Shown here piece by piece: positions 21,517 to 31,691 of a stretch of DNA of 64,000 nucleotides (position 1 is the stretch's first letter; every line of letters begins with the position of its first letter). The notes under the pieces are model-generated. The model was given only the letters and a program-made list of their open reading frames with translations. It was not told the origin of the DNA and made no database searches. Position numbers and translations under genes: made by a program. The stretch comes from Gnetum montanum (taxonomy: Eukaryota > Streptophyta > Gnetopsida > Gnetales > Gnetaceae), in assembly GCA_015680685.1 (NCBI GenBank), contig MNCI01035092.1, positions 148,733-212,732 on the forward strand, in the 5' to 3' direction.

Positions 21517-22309
21517 CAAGCTATGATATAAAGACACTAATAATTAATCATTTATTGATTTACTATGTAAAAATTATGAAAATTCACGTGAACAATTATT
21601 GAAAATGTAGCATTTTTTAAAATTAGTAAAGATAATTTTGAATTTCTATCACTTGCAAAATTCTTGATTTTAAAAAAATAAGAATGATAAAAAACTACAA
21701 AGAACATGCTAAAACATGTTGTTTGTATCTATATTTCTCCTTTTTGCTAAACCATGTTGCTTGTATTTGTATTTTGCCTTTCTTGCATGACCCCATTTTG
21801 TCCTTGTGGCCTTTACTTATTATTGCCTTCATAGATGTATTAAAGATTTATTTTGAAGATTTGTTGTTCATTTCCTTTTTTCTAGATGGAAATATGTATT
21901 TGTTTGGTGTAGCATGAAAACAACAAATTCTTGACCCAATTCCCATATGATCAACCATCATCCATGCATCATCCTTGATGATGAAAATTCATGTGAATAA
22001 TTAGTTGCTAAAAAATAGTGTGTTGGTTTCAAAAGTATCGTTTTAAATTTTTGTTGCCCCTAACAAAAAAATTAAAAAGAACAAAAGAACCATAGAGACC
22101 ATGTTAAATCACAGTTTTTGTATCTAGATTTTTTTCCTTCTTGGATTGCCCCATTTTATCTTTGTTGCTAAGCTACCTAGATTTGCAATTTCAACCATTG
22201 AAAACTTTTTAGAAATTTAACGATGACTTGACCACAAGACATGGAGAGCTTATGGCATCTTCACCATAGGTCATGATGAAGTTATGGTCTCCAAACTATG
22301 GGTCATAGA
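21517..22309. repeat. intergenic stretch with a degenerate direct repeat
   Basis: Between K1 and CH1. Two related segments, about 21578-21811 and 21983-22175, share gaaaattca(c/t)gtgaa, catgtt...tttgtatcta and ccccattttgtcc-like blocks. No coding sequence or element ends were recognised; possibly remnants of an older repeat. Confidence 0.5.
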
Positions 22310-22826
22310 TGTAACATTCCATCCCTTGTTAAGGGAAAAGATATATTATTAACAATGTAATTAACCTTTGAATGAAGGACTACGTCATTATGAGGAGTTG
22401 TAACTATTCACGGTAGCCTTTGGAAAGGGGTTTGACATACGACATTTAATGCTAAGAACCTAGAGGTCATGCCAAGCATGAAGTTGTGGAGCCAATAATG
22501 GTATGTGACAAGAGCTAAGTAAATCAAGACAAGAAAAGATAGATTACCCCTTCGATCTTATGTCCTGACTATGGTGGTAGTGTAGGATTAACTTTAAGCC
22601 TTCTAAGTGTCACAGGAAGATAACCCCAAGGCCATTGACAATCTACTAAAATAATTTCATTAATTAAGTTTGTTGTTCTTTTCTTTCCTATTAATTTGAG
22701 TGTCATTACTTTCATGTTCTTATGCATTTATTAAGTTATCTTGGCATAATATGATGATTCTACATAATGAATGATCATAATCATTAACATTTGAGAATAG
22801 GATGTCACATTTTGTATTAGAGAAAA
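22310..22826 (+). repeat. CH1 5' LTR
   Basis: Starts TGTAACATTCCATCCC and matches 38699 onwards: both contain 'cattatgaggagttgtaacta', 'gaccatggtggta'-like and 'ataaccccaaggt/ccatt' blocks. The exact end is uncertain and lies between 22809 and 22828. Confidence 0.8.
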
Positions 22827-22828
22827 TT

Positions 22829-23917
22829 ATGTGTTGACCTTTTTGGTATGTTAAAACCTTAAGGAAAATGAAGAACATAGGATGTTTGTGTGGTGTTGTA
22901 TTTATAGTGTACGATTGTGTGTGGGCAAGGCCTTCATGAAACATCATCAAGAACTTGAAGTGAGACAAGATGACATGAGGAAGTTTGAGAACATGGACAA
23001 GGAATGAAGAATTAAAGTGCAAAGAAAGGCATCTCCAAGAAACAGTAGACATCTTGGTAGAATTAAAGGCAACATAGGAGAATATGTCTCTTCAAAATAG
23101 CAGATGTATTTTTGTAGAGAAAGACATCTTTCATTAGAAGAAGACGTCTTTGTAGAATGAAGACTAGTTGTAGAAAGACGTCTTTCACCAAAAGAAGACA
23201 TCTTCCCAGAATGGAGGCTAGATGCAGAAAGATGTCTTCAATGACCATTAGTCAGCCATTACATGAGTTCCAAGATGAATTTGAAAAAATAATAGCTATA
23301 ATAAGACTTCATTCTCATTGGGAAATGTGCAAGCTTTGGTACTATCATTGTGTAATCATCAAGAAATCATTGTATTCATTATTGTTCCTCATTGTGTAAT
23401 CATTTGTCTATTTGTAATTGGTAAAAGTGAGTTCTGCCTCAAAGTACAAGGGTTAGCAAACTTAGTTGCATTCTTTCCTTGTGATATTAATTCTCTAGTT
23501 GCCCTGTGGGGTTGATGTGCTTCTTGTAGAAAGGCATCTTGCTTGAGCTTGTCAGGATCCTATGGGGTTGAGTGTTGGTGTAGCCCCATAACACTCTAGA
23601 GTGGAGCTCAAGTTGTAAAGGTAGTGGGATCCTTAAACCACATTCTAAGTTTGTTGGGACCTTACGAGGTTGAGTCAATTCATAGCATTAAATCACTCCT
23701 GAGTGGAGATTAGAGATTGTACAAGGTGTGATATCCTTCAAACCACATTTTAGAAGGAATAAAGTCTAGAAGTGTGCTTGCAAACTACCTTATGAGTGTG
23801 GACTACCTAAGTTGGGGAACCATGTCAAATTGGTGTGTACTTTGTGTAAAATATTTTTTTTGGGGAACTTATTCATCCCCCGTTTGAAAGTTCAATGTTT
23901 CTCATTATGGTATAGGA
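22829..23917 (+). other. CH1 primer binding site split by X1
   Basis: Reading across X1 and one TSD copy gives TGGTATAGGAGCC, close to the initiator-Met primer site TGGTATCAGAGC. The left bases are at about 22830-22831 and the rest at 23910-23920. X1 therefore landed exactly in the primer site. Confidence 0.65.
22832..23904 (+). repeat. X1: solo LTR inserted in CH1 primer site
   Basis: 1073 bp from TGTTGACC to TTTCTCA, flanked by TSD ttatg (22827-22831 and 23905-23909). It contains about six AGACRTCTT/AGATGTCTT palindrome-like motifs at 23085-23240. A second member, X2, lies at 55433-56449 on minus. No interior is attached, and ORFs read through it are chance frames. Confidence 0.88.
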
Positions 23918-26900
23918 GCCAAAAGTGGATTTGAGGGAAAAAGAATAGAAATTATCTTTTTATGGATAAAAAGAAATGGAGTACATCAATAAAAAGAATG
24001 GGATATGAAAAAAGTAAAACATGAATGACATGGGATAATATAGACATGGAATTAAAATTCTAGCCAAAAGATTCAATGAAATCTCTAGGCACTTTTGGCT
24101 AGGATACTCATTCCTCCTTGATGACATCATCCTTCTCAAGTAGATATTGACATCTAGCCAAGCATTGGTGGATGTACATTGTGGCACTCTTGGTGATGGG
24201 CTTTGCTTCATTAGCTTTTGCAAGTTATATGTGCAACAAGTTAACATTTGCAACATGTTGTGCAATATCTTCCTCCCACTCTTTCTTCTTTCTTTGCATG
24301 CATAAGATATAGAAAGTAAGCAAGAGGAAAAAGAAATTTTTTTAAAAATGAAAATAATAAGAATTCTTTACTTACATGGAGTTGATCATTTTTAATTTGA
24401 AGAAGATGCTCATGGTTGAGTAAATGATGGTCCAAGCAAGTAGCACTCTCTAGTTCCTTTAAGATTTGTTTAAGATTCTTGGTAACTTTTAGAAAATCCT
24501 CTAGAACTTTATGGAATGTTGATATGGCAACAGACTACACCAATTCATAATTAATTTTGAAATTGCATGACTTAGATTCCCATAGAAGATACAACTCTTC
24601 ATGAATCAAATGAGGGATATTCGTGGCGATTCAATCACTAAGACTACAAAGAAGAACTTTCTTTTTAGTAGCAGCCATCATTTACCCTAGAGAGTAAGAA
24701 AAATCCTTGATCATTATAGAGGAACTTGCAATGATGGAAATAGATTCAAAAGAAGGAATTTTTGTCACATTTTGTTAAGCTCCAACCTGAGTTAAACTCT
24801 ATATCAAAGTCACTCGAGGAGATTTTACCTTGGAAGCCTTTGGGGGTGGAATTTAGGCTTGTTTTCACCTAGACTTATGAGGGGAATTGTATACTTCTTT
24901 CTTTAGTTCCTAAATAAAGAAATTTCAACCTAAGAAAATTTGCAAGAGATACAATGTCAAAAGTTCATCAAAAGGGAAGTGTTTGAAACCTAACTAACAA
25001 TTTGAATTTACCTCGAGTTCCTTTCCTTTATTTATGCCACTTGATCCTTACCTATTGCATAACTTTTGATTAATCAGAAGTGTTAGTAGAAAAATGATGC
25101 ATAAAAAACAAAAAAAAAAAAGATATTAATAAAAGTAAACCTTGGAACTTGGTTCCATTACTTCATTTCTTTTCAGACCTCCTTTTATGGCATCACCTGC
25201 TTAATTAGTTTGTAGCCTAAAGTTCACTAGCACATGAAATATAATGAAAACAAATAATTAATAAATGAGAAAACTAAACAATATTTTATGTTTCATCTGC
25301 TCTTTCTGGATTGTGAGCTTGTGTAAGTGTTTCTTCATCTTTCCATAAACCTTCAATTTGAGCTCTTACAACACTCTTATCCTCAAGAAATTTAGGATAT
25401 AAACTAGGGTCCTAGTAGTAAAAACCATTGTACATTACATTATAGCTCAAACTCAAGGTCATAAGAAAAGGAACATATCAAGTGAAATATGATTTCCTAG
25501 GAGTTCTCTTGCTTGTAGTTACAAGTTCCATGGAAAGAAACACTTTGGTAAAATAGGATTAGAACCAATCGTACATTCTACTAGTCTTGACATCATGGAC
25601 TAAGAAAATTGAAAATGTAGAAATGTAGGAACTATGGGAATTCTATAAAACCTTACTCTCTATAAAAAAGCATAACTAAAAATATATTTTACCATTAAAA
25701 TATATTTTATAAAAATCTTGTCGTTAAACCAAAGAAGAATTTATATAGTCATTAATTTCTTTTTCTTGGAAATCTTTAAACTCAAAGGATTGTAAGCTTG
25801 AAATGAAAGTATCTTTTCTGGGATGGAAACCTAAGATAGTTTGTATGATTGGAAGTATAAACACAACACTTTTGAAAACCATTTTAAAACTAGTACTATC
25901 CCTAGAATTGTATAAGTTGTAGCATCTAGTTACCAAATTCTTATAAGAAATAGTTTTAAAAATAGAAAAAACCAATATATTAGATAAACTAAAAGTTTTT
26001 AAATACTCAAACCCTTTAACTTCAAGCAGACTATATACAATACTAGTGGCTTCTATGATATTATTTTAATGTAAATAAATATAAATCAAACCTCCACTAC
26101 CTATGGTGGTTAGAGAAGCTTGGTAGAAAAGCATAGTTCACTATAGAGAAGTAGTTAACAAATCATTAACTAATTAAATTTATCTTAACTCGTTATTTAT
26201 TTTCCTAATTTCATGAATTTTAGATGTAGTAAAATGGATGTATCTCAAGTCCAACATGTAGTTCTCTCTAAGATGATTCCAAATTTCATCTTGATTAGAT
26301 GATTACAAATTTCATCTTGATTAGATGCATAGTTTATGAGATATCGTGTTTCTGAGTAAACGTGCCACTAATTTAAAAAAGATTAGATCAAAGGGAAAAT
26401 AACTTGAGGCTGGTATCATAACCCTACCCACACACTAGGGTAGATGTAAGCCACTAATGAAAAGGGTCCTACAAAAAGACTACTTTACTATTGCCATACC
26501 TAGAAGTGGAGGCAAAAATCGAACCCATAACCTCCTAACCAAGAGATGAGTGTCATGATCACTTACCTTATATCCTCTCAGTGTCGCTAATTAAAATTAA
26601 AACTTTGTTAATCACTAGGTCAGATGCCCTGACTGTTAACTTTAGTCTCCTTATTTCTGTATATTAAATTAATTAAATAAAGCTAATAAAAAATTTTAGA
26701 CCTTAGGTTAGGATTAATGCACTTGTCCTGGAATAGTATTAGGATAGGTGACTTGTTGGGAAGTCTCGAAGAATGTGAAAATTTTGGCAACTTAAATTAG
26801 CCATAACTTTTGACTTTGGCATTCTTTTTTAATGAAATAAGAGGTTTTTATAATAGATTTGGACCTTCTCAATGCAACTGAATGATTAAATTTATCTACT

Positions 26901-27140
26901 AAAACTTGAAAATTAGTTTTTAAAGCCATTTCTAAAGCCATTCCAAGACATGTAAAAGTGTGGAGCCCAAAACTTAAGTTTTTTTTATATGATTAGGCCT
27001 TCTAAAACTAGTTAAGATGTGATTTGAGTAATTAGGTGGAAGAATTTCAGGTTCAAAGTAGTTATAATCCCTTTAAAAAATCAATTAACCACTCTTAAAA
27101 CCCATAAGATGGATCATTAAGGGCAATGGATAATTGACCT
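23910..27140 (+). other. CH1 leader region
   Basis: About 3.2 kb of AT-rich sequence between the primer site and gag. I recognise no domain. ORFs of 60-100 codons on minus are not supported by homology to other copies. It may contain further unrecognised insertions. A candidate tRNA-like SINE lies at 26380-26590. Confidence 0.5.
26380..26590 (-). repeat. possible tRNA-derived SINE fragment
   Basis: On the minus strand a B-box-like GGGTTCGATTT (26516-26526) follows, about 40 bp downstream, an A-box-like ggtaagtgatc (26556-26566). This is the usual layout of a polymerase III promoter in tRNA-derived SINEs. No target duplication or 3' tail was identified, so the call is tentative. Confidence 0.3.
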
Positions 27141-27149
27141 GCCTTAGCT

Positions 27150-28400
27150 CCTCGGCCTACCAATGCCTGAAATCTAGAGAGTGCATAGGAGAACTATAGA
27201 GTTTGAGGTCAATGATCGTATGGATGCTGTTGAACAATAGATTAATGAGATCAAAGATGTCTAAGAAGAGCTCTATCAATCAAATCAAGGGTTCAAGAAG
27301 TATATGCATGACATATGGGAGGAGATTAGAAGATTGTTCAATATCTTAGAAGGGAACTAGTCTAAAGTAAAGGGAAAGATGGATTCTTTTATAGATTGCA
27401 TCAAATAATTAACTAACCTAATCCAAGCCCATAACCAAAACCAACATCCACCGAGAGATCATAACAAAAAACAACATTCATTTAGAAACTATAGCCAAAA
27501 TTAGCATCCATCTAGAGATTATCACTAAGATTAATTTCCATTCGAAGATCATTATCATGACCAATTTCCACCTAGGAATTATTATTGAGATTAATCCTCA
27601 CTTGTAGGGCATCAAGGTGATGAGGTCCCATTGTAAGGATAAAGATTAGAACTAAAAGGAGAAAATTATTCAAATTGACAAAATTCAGCTAGAGAATTCT
27701 TACCTCAAGTTTATGCTAAAAAGATGAAACTCAACCATTATGATGGAACCCTAGGATCTAGTGCTAAGGAAAAACATTAGCTTGATACCAGGAAGAATTA
27801 TTTCAACATGTTGAATTTATTGAGTCAAGAATGTTTAGAAGTGGTCTCTTTGTATTTAAGGGGACTCATTGCAACATGGTGAAATGGATTGAGGTCTCAA
27901 GGATTAATTACCAATGGACATTGCTTCTACCATGATTTCAAACAAAAATTTACACAAGATTCCTTCCTTAAAGAGCATAAGATGTGGTTTGACTGAAGAT
28001 TAGGTTGATTACCTGTATAAAATTATTGCAAAGAGTTTTGTGATGTTTCTAAATATGCAAGTCATCAGGACGAAAGTAAATTAGTCTCAACATTCATTGG
28101 GGAACCCAACTAGACTTCTAGAAACATGTTCGTGATCCAAAAATAGTGGATGAAGCATATAGACTTTTCAAAGATTATGAGAAATCAAACCAAGTACAGA
28201 ATATAACTATTCGATAAGCGATTGTGGAAGAGATATCTAATAAGAGAACTAGATATGAATGCTTTGTTGCAGTGAATGTTACTTCAAGTGAAATTACCCA
28301 AAACAAAGAGCAAGGATTCAAAGGAACAATTAAAATATGAATAAGAACACTAACATGAATGTGACCAAAGGAAAAGATCAAGTAACTACCACAACTATAG
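27150..28400 (+). pseudogene. CH1 gag relic
   Basis: Conceptual residues show a coiled N-terminal part (EEIRRLFNILEGN). About six tandem 10-12-residue repeats follow (HNQNQHPPRDHN-like, nucleotides 27428-27605). The capsid region has KMKLNHYDGTLG, GLIATWWNGLRSQG and FKQKFTQDSF (about 27720-27970), typical of gypsy gag. Many TAG/TAA stops are present. No zinc knuckle was seen. Confidence 0.72.
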
Positions 28401-28429
28401 TGAAGAAAATTTCAACATTGACTAAGTCA

Positions 28430-28830
28430 TGTTTGAGGAAATTTCAATTTGCCTTATTTTTGAAGGATTAATTAAGGGTCTAAAGGTTAAATTTTTTATT
28501 GCTAGTGGTGCAAGTGATAATTTAATTCACCAACCTTAGTTAAGGCATTAAATCTAACCTTACTTTCTAAGAAAGTTATTAAAGTGGAGCTTGTAGATGG
28601 AATGATAGTAAATAAGCATAACATGCATAGTGAAATTAGCTTTGTTTTTCAAGAAATTCCTTTTATTGGTGAACTTTTTAAATTTGAATTAGCAGATGTT
28701 GATGTAGTTTTAGGAATTTCTTTGCTACAAAAATTTAATGTTACCACTCATTTTGAAACCCATGTTTTAAAAATGCCAACCATTGATGGAGTCAGGGTTC
28801 TAAGGATGGTAAGAAGAACAAAGTAAATTC
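28430..28830 (+). pseudogene. CH1 aspartic protease relic
   Basis: The active-site loop reads IASGASDNLI (about 28497) where a functional enzyme has a D-S/T-G-A triad, so the catalytic Asp is lost. The downstream part, 28584-28826, is open (VDGMIVNKHNMHSEISF, FELADVDVVLGISLLQKFN) and matches the flap and ILG-type region of retrotransposon proteases. Confidence 0.7.
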
Positions 28831-28839
28831 ACATCATAA

Positions 28840-30275
28840 TCATTAAAAAGGCCATGAAAGTAGTTAAGAAAGGTGCTACGATGTTTGCTGGGAAAGTAAT
28901 TCAACCTCAAAAAAAATTTGAAATTAAGTTTCTAAAAGAACCTAAGGAATATAGAAATTCAATATTTAGTGAAACTAGATAATTACCACCTAAGAGAACT
29001 ATGAAGCATGACATTAATATTGTTTCAAATACAGAATTAGTCTCAAAAGCCTCATATAGGTTTTCTACATTAAAATGAAGGGAATTAAAGATGAAACTAG
29101 ATCAATTACTTGGGGAAAGAATAATTCCTCCTAGTATTTACCTTTAGGAGCACTAGTCCTATTCATTCAGAAAAAGGATGGTAGCTTAAAGTTATGTATT
29201 AATTATAGCATGTTTTAAACAAAGTAAAGATCAAGAACACCTACTCTTTGCCTAGGATAGACAACTTACTTGATCAACTTACAAGAGCATATTATTTTTA
29301 CAAGATTAATTTAAAATTAGATTATCATTAGATAAGGATCAAAGAAAAAGATATTGAGAAAATTGCATTCAAAATTAGGTATGGACTATACGAATTTGTT
29401 GTGATGTCATTTGGATTGACTAATGCATTTGCAATGTTTATAGCCTTGATGAATAATATTTTTTGGAAATACCTTGATAAATTCGTTATTGTATTCATAG
29501 ATTATACACTTGTTTATTCCAAAATAAGGGAGGAACATGTGGAACATTTGAAAATTACTATGAAAATACTTAAGTAAAACCAATTAAAAGTAAAACTAAG
29601 TAAGTGTGAGTTCTTAAAGAAGAAGTATTGTATTTAGGCCATATCATATTTAAAAAAAGATTATAAATAGATTCATATAAAATTAGTTCAATTCAAGAAA
29701 GGTTGATACTTAAGGATGCTATGGCAGTTTGTAGTTTTCTAGGTCTAATAAGGTTATATTGTTGCTTTATTAAAGATTAATCTACTCTTGTAACCCCTTT
29801 GACTATCTTCTTGTAAGAAAAGAATGTGTTTAAGTTTGATGAAAGATGCAAAGAAGCATCTCTAAGATTGAAGATGCTATTAACAATGGCACATATCCTA
29901 AGTATGCCAGATGAAGAATAATTATTTGAAGTATGCACATATGCCTGTAGAGTGGGAATCGGTGCTATTCTTTCACAAGGAGATAAAGTGGTATGTTTTG
30001 AATCTCATAAATTATGAAGAGCTAAGGTAAATTATTCAATCCATGATTTGGAATTATTAGCAATCATACATGCTTTAAAAGTTTAGAGACATTATCTTTG
30101 TGGAAAAATATTTGTAGTAAAAATTGATTACAAGAGTCTAAAATGCTTGTAGAGATAAGCCATCTTAAATAAAATACAACATAGATGGGTGGAACTACTT
30201 GTAGAACATGATTTTGAGATTAAGTATATTTTAGAGAAATAGAATGTAGTGGTTGGTGCCCTAAGTTAGATGTGA
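28840..30275 (+). pseudogene. CH1 reverse transcriptase and RNase H relic
   Basis: Reverse transcriptase has LPLGALVLFIQKKDGSLKL-like (about 29140), [11 protein letters not shown] (29255), DIEKIAFKIRYGLYEFVVM (about 29355) and MSFGLTNAFAMF (29405). The catalytic box reads FIDYTLVYS (about 29497): the second Asp of the usual F-x-D-D is Tyr. RNase H follows at about 29860-30270 with KVNYSIHDLELLAI-like and a VKIDYKSL region. Frameshifts and stops are frequent. Confidence 0.78.
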
Positions 30276-30278
30276 AAC

Positions 30279-30943
30279 TTAATAATTGGTATTGTAATAA
30301 TCCCCATGGAAGAAAAGATTAAGGATTAGATAAGGAAAGAACTTACTTTTAGCAAGTCTTAGCCAATATAACCCCCAAACCCAACTACCATCTTTCCCTA
30401 GAAGGTCTATTAATGAAGGGATAGAGCGTATGTATTCCAAAACATATTTAAAGATATAAGTTATTAAGTGAAGCCCATGAAGTACCATATGTCAAACATC
30501 TTGATTATATCAAGACCTATGTGAAAATTTTACTTTTGGCCTCAGATGAAGATTGATGTATCTACTTACATTAGAAATTGTCCAACTTGTCAAAGAGAAA
30601 AAGTTAAGCAAAACAAGCTAAGTAGCCTATTACAATCACTAGAAGTCCTTGCCTAGAAATGGGAAGGTGTTACCATGAACTTCATTATAGGATTACCGGT
30701 GACCAAGAGAGGGTACAACTTAATCTTGGTAATGGTCAACCATTTATTAAGGATGGCTCATTTCATATGCTTAAAGTCTACAAACATAGTAGAAGAAGTA
30801 GCCTAGAAATTTGTTCAAAAAGTGTTCCAACTACATAAATGTCCCAAATTGATCACATCAAATAGAGATCCTAAGTTTATTTCTAAGTTTTAGGGAAAAT
30901 GTTTCAAGGAACTTGGACCATAATTAAAGTTCAACATGATGTA
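30279..30943 (+). pseudogene. CH1 integrase relic, first part
   Basis: The zinc-binding C-x2-C is seen as NCPTCQRE (30577). The core has WEGVTMNFIIGLPVTK (30660) and SNRDPKFIS (about 30860). Both catalytic Asp positions read Asn, each explained by a G-to-A change. K3 interrupts the gene at 30943, at KFNMMY; it resumes with HP at 37739. Confidence 0.8.
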
Positions 30944-31583
30944 TGATGAGCTGCGATATCGTGTCTGCGATATCACGTCGGCCCTTGCAATATTGCGTAC
31001 ATGATATCGCAGCCCGTCACTAGTTCCATAAATAAGAGGCGGCTTTCCCTTGTTTCAGCATCTAGATCTAGACCCTTAGCTAAACTCTGGTAGTTTTACC
31101 ATTCCAGAGATAGAATAATTTCCATGNGTGTTGAATGTTGAAATGTTTTCTTAGATAATTAATCTCTCTCAACCCTTTACTCTCCTAGTTAAGTGCATTC
31201 AGTACGACTGCTTCGAGCGTGTGTGTGACACTTGGTAACCCAGTAACAAGTAGCGTTTGGTAATCCCAGTAGCGTTGCACTAGTTCAGGGTGTGTGCGGC
31301 AAGTGGAAACAGATACTGGTGCTAGGATGATTAGAACTTAGTNGGATGAGTGGTGAGGTACCCCTACACTTAACCATATGAATACGAGNCATAAAAATGA
31401 CATACCTCAAACTTACTTAATCATACAACCATGACAATACAAGTACATTTGGGAAGACAACAATTGATTAACCTTAAGTGTTCCATTAGGGTACGTAAGC
31501 ACTTAGTCCTTGGAGTTCAACTAGATCACGCGTGAGATGCTCGTATTCATATGGTTAAGTGTAGGGGTACCTCACCACTCATC
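30944..31583 (+). repeat. K3 5' LTR with suspicious joins
   Basis: TGATGAGCTGCGATATC...CTCATC. U3 has several GCGATATC motifs and CATAAATAAGAGG (TATA box, about 31026). Against the 3' LTR it lacks about 139 bp at N31127. Between N31343 and N31389 it carries a 45-bp block that is the exact inverted copy of its own end (31540-31584) in place of about 85 bp of normal LTR. An assembly error is likely. Confidence 0.85.
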
Positions 31584-31585
31584 CT

Positions 31586-31603
31586 TGGCACTGTTGTCAG
31601 GGA
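31586..31603 (+). other. K3 primer binding site (tRNA-Asp type)
   Basis: tggcactgttgtcaggga differs from the tRNA-Asp complement TGGCGCCGTTGCCGGGGA only by transitions (four). Confidence 0.82.
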
Positions 31604-31691
31604 CTTAGTTGTTTGTGCGCTATGTAGAACATAGGAAATCATCCACATCGTTGGGAAGCTAAAACCAACCCTTAGGGTTAATCAAGAGAAA

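Noticed and set aside
22720-23515. Several 60-110-codon ORFs on both strands
   Set aside because: They lie within X1 solo LTR and its motif array; X2 does not preserve them.
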